64,000 nt of DNA from Pseudoalteromonas spongiae UST010723-006 (GCF_000238255.3 NZ_CP011040.1:744001-808000), one strand, 5' to 3'; counted from the first letter of the stretch, positions 28,979 to 39,585 are shown. Notes: generated by a model from the sequence alone, not told the origin. Made by a program: numbers and translations.

Positions 28979-29284
28979 ATGACGCAAGAAGAAAAAGTAC
29001 AAGCAATTTTACTGGTGGTCGGGTCCATTCCAAGCGGAAAGGTCTGTACCTATGGCAAAGTAGCAGAAATGGCTTCACTAAATGGGCATGCCCGTTTAGT
29101 GGGAACCGTGATGAAAAAACTGCCAACTGGCAGCCGTATTCCTTGGTTTAGAGTGATTAATTCACAAGGTAAAATTAGTTTCCCCGAAAACAGCGAAAAA
29201 TTTCATCAGCAAAAATCGCTGCTGGAACAAGAGGGAATTGTGTTTAAAGGAACAAAAGTAAACTTAAAAGTCTGTATGTGGTAG
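28979..29284 (+). CDS. Alkyltransferase-like protein (ATL)
   Basis: A 101-residue protein of the O6-alkylguanine transferase-like family. The active-site motif PCHRV of true transferases reads PWFRV (residues 55-59), so the acceptor cysteine is replaced by Trp. Such ATL proteins bind O6-alkylguanine in DNA and hand the lesion to nucleotide excision repair; they do not repair it themselves. The helix-turn-helix and arginine-finger region (GKVCTYGKVAEMA, HARLVGTVM) are preserved. It may be co-transcribed with the LysR gene. Confidence 0.9.
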   Translation: MTQEEKVQAILLVVGSIPSGKVCTYGKVAEMASLNGHARLVGTVMKKLPTGSRIPWFRVINSQGKISFPENSEKFHQQKSLLEQEGIVFKGTKVNLKVCMW

Positions 29285-29364
29285 GTATAAAGCGATAGCA
29301 AATTTAAATGCATTTGTCGTTTCGTATTTGAGACGTTACGGTTTACAATTAAGCATTATTTAAC

Positions 29365-30468
29365 GTGAATCGCAGTAGTATGTTTAGACGATTAATATCA
29401 AAGGTTTTTCCAACTTTAAAGCAAGAAGTTGAAGCGAATCATTACTTCTTTGAAGACACAAAAGATGTGCCTGAAAACCAAGATATTCAATATAATCAAA
29501 ATACTGCTGACGTGCCTGATCTTACCTTTGAATTAAACAATTCAGTTCATTATCAGGACCGCTTTTTTGAACTGTTATTTAATAGCGCAATTACCACATC
29601 TCAGTGCGACCCGATAAATGAATTTATTGAAAGTAAAATCCTACAGTTATTACGCCAACCGCAATATATCTTGAAAGCGTTGCCACTTGTACCGAGTTCG
29701 TTAACCCAAGTGATGAATACGCTCAATCAGGCGGAATTTGATGTTGAAATACTTGTCAATCTGATTAGCGATGACCCTGTTATTGCGGCCAAAGTCATTG
29801 AACTGGCGAATTCTGCATTTTACAACCGCGCGAATAAGCCGATCTCAGATATAAAAGCAGCATTTATGTTACTCGGGCAAAAAGGGTTGTCTGAAGGAGT
29901 GATTAACGGCTTCGTGGCTCAAATGGTACCAAAAGCACAAATCTATTTTAAAAACTATGGTAAGCACCTATGGTCGCATAGCCAGACTACAGGACGTTTA
30001 AGCCAACAGTTAGCCGCTAAATATAAAATTAACGCAGAGCAAGCTTATTTAGTCGGTTTGCTCGTGAATCTAGGCAGTATGGTTATTTTTCAATTGATGA
30101 TTGATGCGTTTTCAAGCGTCTGCCCTGATACTCAGCCAAACGCCCAAAATATTAAACGTTTAGTAACGGATTATGGTCAGCGTTTGACCCTTGATATCGC
30201 AAAACTTTGGAACTTTCCGCGCGAAATTTTAGAAAGCTTAGCGGTACAAAATAAGATCAGCACAGAGCATGAGTTGCTAAAATATTCCGAGCGATATCCT
30301 ATTGGTGCCTGTGTTTATCAAGCTAACCAACTTGCAATGCTATCGTTATTGGTACAACACAATAAAATCGAATTAGAAGATTTCGATTTCAACAATGCAA
30401 CGATAATGTTACTAACAAATGAAGAAGCGAGTTTACTGATAAATCATAGCGCTAATGCTGTGATTTAA
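29365..30468 (+). CDS. HDOD-domain signalling protein
   Basis: A 367-residue cytoplasmic protein with an HDOD domain (about residues 95-300): LPLVPSSLTQVMNTLN, LISDDPVIAAKVIELANSA and LLGQKGLSEGVIN are typical. HDOD domains resemble HD phosphohydrolases without the metal site and usually act in signal transduction. The first 75 residues are poorly conserved. The start is GTG at 29365; an ATG five codons later is equally possible and neither has a strong ribosome-binding site. Confidence 0.82.
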   Translation: MNRSSMFRRLISKVFPTLKQEVEANHYFFEDTKDVPENQDIQYNQNTADVPDLTFELNNSVHYQDRFFELLFNSAITTSQCDPINEFIESKILQLLRQPQYILKALPLVPSSLTQVMNTLNQAEFDVEILVNLISDDPVIAAKVIELANSAFYNRANKPISDIKAAFMLLGQKGLSEGVINGFVAQMVPKAQIYFKNYGKHLWSHSQTTGRLSQQLAAKYKINAEQAYLVGLLVNLGSMVIFQLMIDAFSSVCPDTQPNAQNIKRLVTDYGQRLTLDIAKLWNFPREILESLAVQNKISTEHELLKYSERYPIGACVYQANQLAMLSLLVQHNKIELEDFDFNNATIMLLTNEEASLLINHSANAVI

Positions 30469-30571
30469 GTCATTAATGCTTGTTAGCTTGCTTATTTAAA
30501 ACGGCCTTTTTCTTGTTGTCAGTATGCTTAATCGTTACACTTGCACTCCATTTTTAAAACACGTGCTTTAA

Positions 30572-32485
30572 ATGACTAGTATCGACGATTTGTTTGGTAA
30601 ATCAGGCCCGTTCGCCCTTGCGATAAAAGGGTATGCACCCAGGCAACCACAAATTGATATGGCCAAATCGGTCGCTTTAGCGATTGCAAAAGATGAGCAG
30701 GCAATTGTTGAAGCAGGAACAGGGACCGGTAAAACATTTGCTTATTTGGTCCCTGCGTTACTATCAGATAAAAAAGTGATGGTGTCGACTGGCTCCAAAG
30801 CACTGCAAGAGCAATTATTCCATCGTGATTTACCTGCGTTGAAAAAGATTCTCGGAAAAGGCAAAAAAATTGCGCTGTTAAAAGGGCGTTCCAACTATTT
30901 ATGTACTGAACGTTTAAATCAGCACGTTGCCCATGTACCAGTAGACGACCCCGACGTAATGCATCAACTTGCCATGGTGGCAAAATTTTCGGGCGAAACG
31001 CGTTCGGGAGATATGGCCGATTGCAGCGGGATAGAAGAAGATGCCAAAGTTTTACCTTATGTCACATCTACAACTGATAATTGTCTTGGTAAAGAATGTC
31101 CATCATTTCAAGATTGTTTTGTCAGAAAAGCCCGTGTTAAAGCCATTGAATCAGACTTAGTGGTGGTTAATCACCATCTATTTTTGGCAGATGCAGTTGT
31201 TAAAGAATCGGGCTTCGGCGAACTTATTCCAAATGTTAATTGTTATATATTCGATGAAGCACATCAGTTACCAAACATTGCATCAGATTATTTTGCCTCG
31301 CGCGTAAGCACACGTATGGTAATCGAGCTTGTTCGCGATATTCGCTTAGTGTATCGCGCTGAGCTCTTCGACATGATCCAGCTGGGCAAAACATTAGATA
31401 AACTTGAAACTGCGGTATTTGATTTACGCTTGCAATTTCCAAGTGAAAGCCAACGTGGTGACTGGCAACAAATGGTCAAACAAGCCAATGTGTATCGAGC
31501 CATTGAACGGGTAATAAACGATATTAGCTTTTTATATCAAGTGCTTAAATTATGTCTTGAACGCAGTGACAAAATTGAAAAATTGTTTGAACGCACAGCC
31601 AGCCTAAAAGGCCAGTTAGAAACCATGTATGACGCACAAAAACCGGGATTTAGTTTTTGGTTTGAAACAACTAAGCGTCATTTAACGTTCAGTATTACGC
31701 CTCTCAATGTATCAGAACGATTTCGGGCACTTGTTGATAATGCAACGTCGAGCTGGGTTTTTACTTCGGCAACCCTTGCGGTAAATGGTGATTTAACCCA
31801 CTTCGCAAAAGATTTAGGCTTAAACACCAAGATTATGGAAGTGTACGACAGCCCGTTTGACTACGAAAACCAAGCGTTATTGTGTATACCGCGTTACCTA
31901 CCTGAGCCGAGTAAATCGGAAATGGGTTTTTCCATCGTTAGCATTGCAAAACAAATGATTAAAGCAGCAAAAGGGCGTTGTTTTATCTTGTTTACCAGTT
32001 ATCGTATGCTTAACTTAGTGGCAGATGGCTTATCGCACAGCGTTGAATATCCGCTTTTAGTTCAAGGGCAAGCGTCAAAACGTATTTTGTTAGAGAAATT
32101 TGTGATGCATGGTAACTCTGTGTTGCTTGGTACAGCATCATTTTGGGAAGGGGTTGATGTACGAGGTGATGCACTGTCGTGCGTGATCATTGATAAATTG
32201 CCGTTTGCAGCGCCCGATGACCCCTTATTACAGGCAAAGATGAAATCCCATAGCGGGCAGGGCAACGACCCGTTCTATTCGCTGCAATTACCTGGGGCTG
32301 TCATTGCGTTAAAACAAGGCGTTGGCCGCTTAATTCGTGACCGAAAAGATAAAGGCGTGCTGGTGATCTGTGATAATCGCTTAGTGACTAGGGAATATGG
32401 TAGAATCTTTTTAGCAAGTTTACCCAATATGGCGCGCACTCGCGATCTCGCAAAAGCGTCTGCATTTTTAGAAAAAATTAAATAG
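30572..32485 (+). CDS. yoaA: DinG-family DNA helicase YoaA
   Basis: A 637-residue XPD/DinG-type helicase, the same size as E. coli YoaA (636), which associates with the polymerase chi subunit and helps repair replication forks. Walker A (EAGTGTGKTFAYL), DEAH box (FDEAHQLP) and motif VI (GVGRLIRD) are visible. Iron-sulfur cysteines occur in CTERLN, CLGKECPSFQDC. It is followed after three bases by tsaB, an order shared with E. coli. Confidence 0.93.
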   Translation: MTSIDDLFGKSGPFALAIKGYAPRQPQIDMAKSVALAIAKDEQAIVEAGTGTGKTFAYLVPALLSDKKVMVSTGSKALQEQLFHRDLPALKKILGKGKKIALLKGRSNYLCTERLNQHVAHVPVDDPDVMHQLAMVAKFSGETRSGDMADCSGIEEDAKVLPYVTSTTDNCLGKECPSFQDCFVRKARVKAIESDLVVVNHHLFLADAVVKESGFGELIPNVNCYIFDEAHQLPNIASDYFASRVSTRMVIELVRDIRLVYRAELFDMIQLGKTLDKLETAVFDLRLQFPSESQRGDWQQMVKQANVYRAIERVINDISFLYQVLKLCLERSDKIEKLFERTASLKGQLETMYDAQKPGFSFWFETTKRHLTFSITPLNVSERFRALVDNATSSWVFTSATLAVNGDLTHFAKDLGLNTKIMEVYDSPFDYENQALLCIPRYLPEPSKSEMGFSIVSIAKQMIKAAKGRCFILFTSYRMLNLVADGLSHSVEYPLLVQGQASKRILLEKFVMHGNSVLLGTASFWEGVDVRGDALSCVIIDKLPFAAPDDPLLQAKMKSHSGQGNDPFYSLQLPGAVIALKQGVGRLIRDRKDKGVLVICDNRLVTREYGRIFLASLPNMARTRDLAKASAFLEKIK

Positions 32486-32488
32486 ATT

Positions 32489-33169
32489 ATGTCAAATATA
32501 CTTCTTATAGATGCTGCTACAGAAGCGTTGTCTGTAGCCGTTAGCTGTGATTTAGAAAACGCTCACTTTGAGGTGTGCCCTCAACAACATAGCCAAAAAA
32601 TGTTGCCGTTGGTCGATAATATTTTAAATAGCGCAAACACGAATCTAAAAGCACTGGATGCTATCGCGTTTGGCCGCGGTCCTGGCAGCTTTACTGGTGT
32701 GCGCGTTGGTGTTTCGGTTACGCAAGGGCTGGCATATGCCGCAAATTTACCTGTGATCGGTATATCGAACTTACAAATGATGGCACAACAGGCATTTGAC
32801 ACGACAGAGGCGGATTATGCAATCGCAACGATAGACGCGCGTATGGGCGAAATTTATTACGCAGAATTTAAGCGTGATGAAAATAATCTCGCAGCGTTTA
32901 TGTCACACGAAATGGTCATAAAACCAGAAGAATTAACCCTACCAGAATACGATGCCGTAGTTGTGGGTACCGGTTGTCAAACGTATAAAGTGCACTTTGA
33001 AGCAACAAATTTAACGATTTTAGATGAGATAACGCTACCAAACGCACGTTTTATGACGAAATTAGCAGAGCGTGAACTGGTCGCTGGCAATACGGTGGTT
33101 GCCGCAGATGCGCAGCCTGTTTATGTGCGAGACACGGTAACGTGGAAAAAATTACCGGGCCGAGAATAG
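32489..33169 (+). CDS. tsaB: tRNA t6A synthesis protein TsaB
   Basis: A 226-residue TsaB (YeaZ), the ASKHA-fold partner of TsaD in the complex that makes threonylcarbamoyladenosine at tRNA position 37. The start ILLIDAATEALSVAV and the block GRGPGSFTGVRVGVSVTQGLAYA are diagnostic. TsaB itself is non-catalytic and serves in complex assembly. Coupled to yoaA (3-base gap), and closed by a hairpin shared with the convergent phosphatase gene. Confidence 0.96.
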   Translation: MSNILLIDAATEALSVAVSCDLENAHFEVCPQQHSQKMLPLVDNILNSANTNLKALDAIAFGRGPGSFTGVRVGVSVTQGLAYAANLPVIGISNLQMMAQQAFDTTEADYAIATIDARMGEIYYAEFKRDENNLAAFMSHEMVIKPEELTLPEYDAVVVGTGCQTYKVHFEATNLTILDEITLPNARFMTKLAERELVAGNTVVAADAQPVYVRDTVTWKKLPGRE

Positions 33170-33178
33170 GTTAAGTAT

Positions 33179-33212
33179 AAAGACTGTGTCGATAACTATC
33201 GGCACAGTCTTT
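33179..33212. terminator. Bidirectional hairpin, tsaB / alkaline phosphatase
   Basis: AAAGACTGTG and CACAGTCTTT arms extended by CGATA/TATCG with one mismatch, between two convergent genes; T-rich sequence follows on the plus strand. Confidence 0.75.
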
Positions 33213-33220
33213 GTTTGGGT

Positions 33221-34543
33221 TTATCTTTGCTTAATGTAGTTAATTAACTGATTTGCGATTTCGGTATTGTCTAAGTGGCCTTTAAAGGCGTCGGCACCTT
33301 TACCATACGCTAAAATTGGTACATCAATCGCGGTGTGACCGCCTGTAGTCCAACCTGTATTTGACGCATCACTAATTAGTTGTCGTACATGTTTTACCAA
33401 TGCTTCTTTTTCTTTGTGCTCATCATCTTTTTCGCTCTTAGCACTGGCGGTAAGCATAGCCAGCTGCTCTGATTGCGATTTATCTAACTTAATGCCAGTT
33501 TTGTCTGACCAAGTAGTTAAAAGGTGATCACTTTTCATCAGCGCTTTGGCAATTTTAGTAATACTCGCGTTAACGCCTTTTATTACATCGGTATGCCAAG
33601 AATAGTGGCCGTTGGCACCAAGAGTTAACCCACCGGTACTGTGATCTGCGGTAACCACAAGTAAGGTATCTGGATTTTGGTCTACGTATTGTTTTGCATG
33701 CTTAATTGCATTGGCAAAATCATCCATTTCAGCCATCGCGCAGGCAATATCGTTAGCGTGACCACACCAATCAATTTGCGAGCCTTCAAGCATTACAAAG
33801 AAACCATCACGCTTATTGTTATCAAGTAACGACAGGGTTTTCTTTGCCATATCAGCAAGTCGTGTAGGGTTTTGGTCAATTGCATACGCAAATGCCACAT
33901 CAGAAAACAAGCCAAGCGCTGGTAGCGACTTAATCGATTCTAGTTTGTCAAAATCATCGACATATTGATAACCCGCTTGTTTGAATTCAGAAACAAGATT
34001 TCGGTCATCACGAATAAAATATTTAGTACCACCACCAAGCATTAAATCTACCGCTAGCTTTCCATCTACTTTAACATCAACGTAGTCGTTTGCGATTTCG
34101 TCATAGTTACGACGGCTTTCGTTATGTGCGGCGAAACTTGCAGGCGTAGCATGGTTAATTTGTGATGTGGCAACTAACGCGGTAGTAAGGCCTTTAGATT
34201 TAGCGATTTGCAGCATCGTAGTTAATGGTTTTTTTGCGGTATCAACTGCAATTGCGCCATTGTAGCTTTTAGTTGCCGTTGAAAGCGCTGTTGCACCCGC
34301 AGCACTGTCAGTAACTACTGTATCGTCATCAGGGCTTGTGCTAGCAAGGCCGACAAATAGCTCATCAAAGATAGTACGCTCTACGTATTTAGTACTTTTG
34401 TCATCTTTAAAGTAGCGATAACCAGTAGTGTAGGCGGGTCCCATGCCATCACCAATCATATAAATAATATTCTTCGGTGCTTCTGCATACGCTAAACTGC
34501 TGCTTGCCAATAATACTGTTGAGGCAATTAACGATTTTTTCAT
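33221..34543 (-). CDS. phoA: Alkaline phosphatase, PhoA family
   Basis: A 440-residue periplasmic alkaline phosphatase releasing phosphate from organic monoesters. A signal peptide ends at SLAYA (residue 20). Metal and active-site features are YMIGDGMG, the nucleophile Ser80 in VTDSAAGATA, a Asp/His pair near DWCGHAND, TADHSTGG and TTGGHTAIDVP. It lacks the long C-terminal inserts of PhoX or PhoD. I see no clear tandem Pho box before it, although family members are usually induced by phosphate starvation. A PhoB-type TonB cluster lies 9 kb away. Confidence 0.93.
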   Translation of the reverse strand: MKKSLIASTVLLASSSLAYAEAPKNIIYMIGDGMGPAYTTGYRYFKDDKSTKYVERTIFDELFVGLASTSPDDDTVVTDSAAGATALSTATKSYNGAIAVDTAKKPLTTMLQIAKSKGLTTALVATSQINHATPASFAAHNESRRNYDEIANDYVDVKVDGKLAVDLMLGGGTKYFIRDDRNLVSEFKQAGYQYVDDFDKLESIKSLPALGLFSDVAFAYAIDQNPTRLADMAKKTLSLLDNNKRDGFFVMLEGSQIDWCGHANDIACAMAEMDDFANAIKHAKQYVDQNPDTLLVVTADHSTGGLTLGANGHYSWHTDVIKGVNASITKIAKALMKSDHLLTTWSDKTGIKLDKSQSEQLAMLTASAKSEKDDEHKEKEALVKHVRQLISDASNTGWTTGGHTAIDVPILAYGKGADAFKGHLDNTEIANQLINYIKQR

Positions 34544-34623
34544 GTGTATTGTTTTTCTGTGTTATTTTGCGCTAAACATAACGTATTTATGCACTAAATT
34601 ACATTTTTATCGGTGAAATTACA

Positions 34624-35475
34624 TTGCAAGTTACAATAACAGAAACATCGTACGAAATTGATGAATTAAAAATCGCATGTCAGCGATTAGACAATAGCAA
34701 TACAAAAATTATCGCACTGCATGGTTGGCAAGATAATAGTAATTCATTTTTACCACTTATTAATCAAATGCCTCAATATGATTGGTATGCGATTGATTTC
34801 CCAGGACACGGACGTTCAAGCTGGCGCAATAAACAAGCGCATTATTATTTTATTGATTATGTAGATGATGTTTATCGCGTGTTGCAGCAAATTGCTCCAA
34901 ATGAAAAGGTGATTATTGTTGGTCATTCAATGGGCGCTATGGTTGCTAATCTATTTGCAGCCTGTTTTCCTGATAAAGTTAAATGCGTTATTGCAATTGA
35001 GGGACTAGCGTGTGTTACAACACCAGAAAGTGAAGTAACAGCGCAATTAAGAAATGCCATTGAAAGCCGTGCTAAACCAAGTAGTAAGCGCGTGTTTAAA
35101 CGCTTTGACCAAGTTGTTAATGCGCGACTTGCAGTAAGTGATTTAGATTACGACAATGCTGCACTCATTATGAAAAGAAACACACAGCAAGTAGAGGATG
35201 GCATTAAACTTTTGACTGACCCAAAACTCAAACATCACTCTGGCTTTCGCTTTAGTCCAAGCCAATGCCAAGCAATTTGTACAGATACAACTGTACCAAT
35301 GCTCCTAATAAAAGCGCTAAATGGATTTAAAATAATATCGCAAGCGATTGAAAATTATGGACAACTCTATACAAATTTAGGTGTAATAGAGATCCCTGGT
35401 GGGCATCATTGTCATATGGAATATGCGCACGTGATTGCGAAAGAGGTTGACGTTTACGTAAACGGTGTAAACTAA
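34624..35475 (+). CDS. Alpha/beta hydrolase
   Basis: A 283-residue alpha/beta-fold hydrolase. It starts with TTG, preceded by GGTGA. The oxyanion region LHGWQDN, nucleophile Ser in VGHSMGAMV and terminal His in GGHHCHME are in normal order. It lies directly before fadD on the same strand, so an esterase or thioesterase role in lipid use is possible, but the substrate is not evident. Divergent from phoA. Confidence 0.88.
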   Translation: MQVTITETSYEIDELKIACQRLDNSNTKIIALHGWQDNSNSFLPLINQMPQYDWYAIDFPGHGRSSWRNKQAHYYFIDYVDDVYRVLQQIAPNEKVIIVGHSMGAMVANLFAACFPDKVKCVIAIEGLACVTTPESEVTAQLRNAIESRAKPSSKRVFKRFDQVVNARLAVSDLDYDNAALIMKRNTQQVEDGIKLLTDPKLKHHSGFRFSPSQCQAICTDTTVPMLLIKALNGFKIISQAIENYGQLYTNLGVIEIPGGHHCHMEYAHVIAKEVDVYVNGVN

Positions 35476-35612
35476 AGTTTGTATAACGTGCTTAAATATG
35501 TGAATATTAGCCCTTTAGAGTAATTACTCAATTGTTAAATTGCCTTACATGAATTAAGGTTTAAGTTGAACACAAAAACACAAACAATAAATATAATTTA
35601 TAGGAGCCTATC

Positions 35613-37274
35613 GTGGAAAAGATTTGGTTGAAGCGTTACCCAGCAGGTGTTCCTGCTGAGATAGATCCACAGCACTATGACTCCCTGCTTGAACTATTTG
35701 AAAAAAGCTTTCAAGACTATGCAGATCTTCCTGCCTTTGAAAATATGGGTAAGGTATATACATACCAACAGATGGATGACGCAACTAAACGATTTGCTTC
35801 ATATCTTCAAAATCAACTGGGCGTTAAAAAAGGTGATAAAGTTGCGGTGATGATGCCGAACTTATTGCAAACGCCAATAGCAATTCTTGGTACACTGCGT
35901 GCGGGCGCGACTGTTGTAAATGTAAACCCGCTTTACACTACGCGTGAGCTTGAGCATCAATTAAACGATTCAGAAACAAGCACTATTATTATTCTTGCTA
36001 ACTTTGCTCGTACACTTGAAGAAGCATTACCAAAGACGAATGTTAAAAACATCGTAGTTACTGAAATCGGCGATATGTTAGGTGGTGTTAAAAAGCACTT
36101 AGTTAACTTTGTTGTAAAACACCTTAAGAAAATGGTGCCAAGCTATAGCCTACCAAACATTATCGATTTCACAGATGTGATGAAATCTGGTGATGTATCT
36201 AAATATACGCGCCCACATTTAACGCAAGATTGTTTAGCATTCTTACAGTATACCGGTGGTACTACCGGTGTATCTAAAGGTGCCATGCTTACACACGGCA
36301 ATATGGTAGCAAACCTTGAGCAAGTAACGGGTTGTTTAGACCCACTACTTAAGAAAGGTAAAGAAATGGTAGTAACAGCGCTACCGCTTTATCATATTTT
36401 TGCCTTAACCGCCAACTGCCTAACCTTTATGAAGTACGGTGGTCATAACCTTTTAATCACTAATCCGCGTGATATGAAAGGGTTTATTAAAGAACTTCAG
36501 GGCAAAAAGTTTACCGTAATGACAGGTGTAAATACCTTGTTTAACGGCCTGTTAAATACGCCTGGATTCTCAGAAATTGATTTTTCATCGCTAAAAATAT
36601 CGCTTGGTGGCGGTATGGCAGTACAACGCCCAGTTGCTGAAAAATGGCAAACGGTTACTGATTCTCGCTTAGTTGAAGGTTATGGATTAACTGAATGTGC
36701 GCCACTTGTTACTGTTAGCCCGTATGACCTTGCAGCATTTAATGGCTCAATTGGTTTACCAGCACCAAGCACAGAACTTAAAATCGTAAAAGAAGACGGC
36801 ACTGAAGCAGAACTCGGTGAAGCAGGGGAGCTTTGGGTTAAAGGTCCTCAGGTAATGAAAGGTTATTACAATCGTCCAGAAGCAAGCGCAGAATGTTTAA
36901 AAGACGGTTGGTTTGCAACGGGTGACGTTGCTAAATACGATGAAGAAGGCTTCTTCTATATTGTTGACCGTAAAAAAGACATGATTATTGTATCTGGCTT
37001 TAACGTATTCCCAAATGAAGTGGAAGAAGTGGTAGCAATGCATGATGGTGTGCTTGAAGTTGCGGCTGTCGGTGTACCACATGAAGTAAGTGGTGAACAA
37101 GTTAAGATTTTTGTCGTGAAAAAAGACCAAAGTCTGACAGAAAAAGATATAATCAAGCACTGTCGTGAAAACTTGACCAATTATAAAGTGCCAAAGTTTG
37201 TGGAATTCCGCGAAGATTTACCAAAAACAAATGTTGGTAAAATTTTAAGACGTGCACTTAAAGAAGCAAGTTAA
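35613..37274 (+). CDS. fadD: Long-chain fatty acid-CoA ligase FadD
   Basis: A 553-residue AMP-forming acyl-CoA synthetase (E. coli FadD 561), which activates long-chain fatty acids at the inner membrane for beta-oxidation. It starts with GTG after a TAGGAG ribosome-binding site. The ATP motif [22 protein letters not shown], and the catalytic [12 protein letters not shown] and [11 protein letters not shown] regions are complete. The order fadD-rnd is conserved in enterics. No FadR site like that before fadE was found in its upstream 137 bases. Confidence 0.96.
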   Translation: MEKIWLKRYPAGVPAEIDPQHYDSLLELFEKSFQDYADLPAFENMGKVYTYQQMDDATKRFASYLQNQLGVKKGDKVAVMMPNLLQTPIAILGTLRAGATVVNVNPLYTTRELEHQLNDSETSTIIILANFARTLEEALPKTNVKNIVVTEIGDMLGGVKKHLVNFVVKHLKKMVPSYSLPNIIDFTDVMKSGDVSKYTRPHLTQDCLAFLQYTGGTTGVSKGAMLTHGNMVANLEQVTGCLDPLLKKGKEMVVTALPLYHIFALTANCLTFMKYGGHNLLITNPRDMKGFIKELQGKKFTVMTGVNTLFNGLLNTPGFSEIDFSSLKISLGGGMAVQRPVAEKWQTVTDSRLVEGYGLTECAPLVTVSPYDLAAFNGSIGLPAPSTELKIVKEDGTEAELGEAGELWVKGPQVMKGYYNRPEASAECLKDGWFATGDVAKYDEEGFFYIVDRKKDMIIVSGFNVFPNEVEEVVAMHDGVLEVAAVGVPHEVSGEQVKIFVVKKDQSLTEKDIIKHCRENLTNYKVPKFVEFREDLPKTNVGKILRRALKEAS

Positions 37275-37294
37275 ATAGGGAATACCCTAAAAAG

Positions 37295-37320
37295 AAAAAC
37301 CGGCAATTTGCCGGTTTTTT
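37295..37320 (+). terminator. Terminator of fadD
   Basis: AAAAACCGGCAA and TTGCCGGTTTTTT stem, 20 bases after the stop codon. The rnd ribosome-binding site follows within a few bases, so rnd depends on read-through or a promoter inside fadD. Confidence 0.9.
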
Positions 37321-37334
37321 TATGAGGAAAAGTA

Positions 37335-38462
37335 GTGCAATACTCATTTATTACAGAACAACAAGAATTAGACTCAGCGGTCGCTAGCTATAACAACAAA
37401 TCGGTACTCGCGGTAGATACCGAGTTTATGCGACGTCGCACCCTTTACCCAGAGCTTGCATTATTGCAAATTTACGACGGTGATCGTATTTGCCTTATTG
37501 ATCCAACGTTAGATCTTGATTTGTCATCGTTTTGGCAGCTAATGGAAAATCCGAATATTATAAAAGTGTTGCATTCGCCATCTGAGGATCTTGAAGTATT
37601 TGCACGCCACGGTAATTGTACTCCAGCGCCCTTGTTTGATACTCAGTTTGCATTAAGTTTATTAGGCGAACGCAATTGTGTTGGTTTTGCCAATATGGTT
37701 GAAATGTTACTTGAAGAGCAAATCGACAAAAGTGAATCGCGCACTAATTGGTTGCAACGCCCCTTAACGAAAGCCCAGTTAGATTATGCAGCTGCCGATG
37801 TATTTTATTTAATGCCTTGTTTTAACATTATTAAAGAAAAACTAAATGACGATAAGCAAGGGATTGTGTTTGGTGAAAGTGCGGTTATTGCTAATAAACG
37901 CAAATATGAAACGCCGTTAGAACTTGCCTATCTAGATATTAAAAACGCGTGGCAACTTAACCCGAAACAATTAGCTGTGCTGCAGCAGTTAGCAGCTTGG
38001 CGCTTAAATCGCGCCCGTGAGAAAAACTTAGCACTTAACTTTATCGTTAAAGAGCACATTTTATTCGAGATAGCTAAAACGCAGCCTACTCATTTTGGTG
38101 CACTAAAACGTTTATGTGAAGGCGACCAAGGCTTACTTAATCGTTATGGTAAAACCTTGTTAAATCTTGTGAAAATCGGTTTAGATAAAGACGAAGCCGA
38201 GCATCCAGAAAAAATCCAACGCTTAATAGACTTTCATGGCTATAAAAAAACGTTAAAAGAGCTACGTGCTGAGCTTGAAAAAATCGCCAAAGACAATGAT
38301 ATTCCACTTGATGTGCTAGCAAGTAAAAAGCAGATGAATCAATTGATCAGCTGGAAGTGGAAAGGCAAGTCTAAGTTTGACGAAGGTGCGCTCTTAAAAC
38401 CCGATTTAATGACGAGTTGGCGCGGTGAAATGGTTAAGCATTCACTAAAAGACTGGTTTTAA
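37335..38462 (+). CDS. rnd: Ribonuclease D
   Basis: A 375-residue RNase D, a 3'-5' exoribonuclease that trims tRNA and other small RNAs. The DEDD exonuclease domain has VDTEFMRRRTLYPEL (first acidic pair) and LDYAAADVFYL (last Asp); an HRDC domain spans about residues 205-290. The start is GTG with GAGG upstream. Terminated by a strong hairpin shared with minE. Confidence 0.96.
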   Translation: MQYSFITEQQELDSAVASYNNKSVLAVDTEFMRRRTLYPELALLQIYDGDRICLIDPTLDLDLSSFWQLMENPNIIKVLHSPSEDLEVFARHGNCTPAPLFDTQFALSLLGERNCVGFANMVEMLLEEQIDKSESRTNWLQRPLTKAQLDYAAADVFYLMPCFNIIKEKLNDDKQGIVFGESAVIANKRKYETPLELAYLDIKNAWQLNPKQLAVLQQLAAWRLNRAREKNLALNFIVKEHILFEIAKTQPTHFGALKRLCEGDQGLLNRYGKTLLNLVKIGLDKDEAEHPEKIQRLIDFHGYKKTLKELRAELEKIAKDNDIPLDVLASKKQMNQLISWKWKGKSKFDEGALLKPDLMTSWRGEMVKHSLKDWF

Positions 38463-38471
38463 ACTAACATT

Positions 38472-38500
38472 AAAAAAGCCTGCTTCACGCAGGCTTTTTT
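38472..38500. terminator. Bidirectional terminator, rnd / minE
   Basis: AAAAAAGCCTGC and GCAGGCTTTTTT arms with loop TTCAC between the convergent rnd and minE genes. Confidence 0.93.
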
Positions 38501-38504
38501 ATGT

Positions 38505-38774
38505 TTACTTATCGTCAGGCAAAGTGACATTGAGTTCGAGTACAGCCAAGTCATCTTCGTTTTGCTCAAGCTGAACTTGAACCTGATCTTGCTCGATATT
38601 TACGTATTTACGGATCACTTCAAGAATATCTTGTTTAAGCTGTGGTAAATAATCAGGCGTACCACGACTTGAGCGCTCATGCGCTACGATGATCTGTAAT
38701 CGTTCTTTAGCTAAACTTGCTGTTGTTTTCTTTTGTGAGCGAAAGTAATCAAGTAATGACACATTAACCTCCAA
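38505..38774 (-). CDS. minE: Cell division topological factor MinE
   Basis: An 89-residue MinE, which stimulates the MinD ATPase and drives pole-to-pole oscillation that places the division septum at midcell. The N-terminal membrane-binding/anti-MinCD part ([29 protein letters not shown]) and C-terminal dimer domain are normal. It overlaps minD by 11 bases, showing translational coupling. Confidence 0.97.
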   Translation of the reverse strand: MEVNVSLLDYFRSQKKTTASLAKERLQIIVAHERSSRGTPDYLPQLKQDILEVIRKYVNIEQDQVQVQLEQNEDDLAVLELNVTLPDDK

Positions 38775-39573
38775 ATATCCGTTTAAGTAGGCCCTTCTTC
38801 TCAGCTTCTAAAAAGCGAAAATCTACTTTTTCACCTAATAAACGGTCAATCGCATCGGAATACGCTTTACCCGCATCAGAATCTGAATCAAGAATTACAG
38901 GCTGACCCGAGTTAGACGCATTAAGTACTGCTTTTGACTCAGGAATAACGCCCAATAAATCGATTGCAAGAATATCTTGAACATCTTCTACCGACAGCAT
39001 TTCACCCGTTGCAACACGCTCTGCATTATAACGTGTTAATAGCAGGTGTTCTTTTACGTTTTCAAGCCCTTCTTCAGCGCGTTTTGACTTACTTTGTAAA
39101 ATACCCAAAATACGATCTGAGTCGCGCACCGATGAAACTTCAGGGTTAGTTGTAACAATTGCTTCGTCTGCGAAGTACAGTGCCATCATTGCACCTGCTT
39201 CAATACCCGCTGGCGAGTCACATATGATAAAGTCGAAATCTTTCTTAAGCTCGTTTAATACCAGCTCAACGCCTTCTTTGGTTAACGCGTCTTTATCGCG
39301 CGTTTGCGAAGCAGGTAAAATAAACAACTTTTCTACACGCTTATCTTTGATCAATGCTTGGTTTAAGTTTGCTTCATTGTTGATTACATTAACGAAATCA
39401 TAAACAACACGGCGCTCACAACCCATAATCAAATCAAGGTTACGTAAACCAATATCAAAGTCGATAATAACGGTTTTGTATCCTTTTAACGCAAGCCCAG
39501 TGCCAATCGCTGCACTTGATGTTGTTTTACCAACACCGCCTTTACCTGATGTGACAACAATAACTTTTGCCAT
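38764..39573 (-). CDS. minD: Septum site-determining ATPase MinD
   Basis: A 269-residue ParA/MinD-type ATPase. The deviant Walker A motif GKGGVGKTT is at residues 10-18, and the C-terminal amphipathic helix ([12 protein letters not shown]) anchors the ATP-bound dimer to the membrane. It recruits MinC to block FtsZ assembly away from midcell. Second gene of minC-minD-minE, 12 bases after minC. Confidence 0.98.
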   Translation of the reverse strand: MAKVIVVTSGKGGVGKTTSSAAIGTGLALKGYKTVIIDFDIGLRNLDLIMGCERRVVYDFVNVINNEANLNQALIKDKRVEKLFILPASQTRDKDALTKEGVELVLNELKKDFDFIICDSPAGIEAGAMMALYFADEAIVTTNPEVSSVRDSDRILGILQSKSKRAEEGLENVKEHLLLTRYNAERVATGEMLSVEDVQDILAIDLLGVIPESKAVLNASNSGQPVILDSDSDAGKAYSDAIDRLLGEKVDFRFLEAEKKGLLKRIFGG

Positions 39574-39585
39574 GAAATCTATCCT

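Noticed and set aside
34544..34623. ATGTAAT repeats upstream of alkaline phosphatase as Pho box
   Set aside because: The two copies are 20 bases apart, not a multiple of 11, and no further heptamers are in register.
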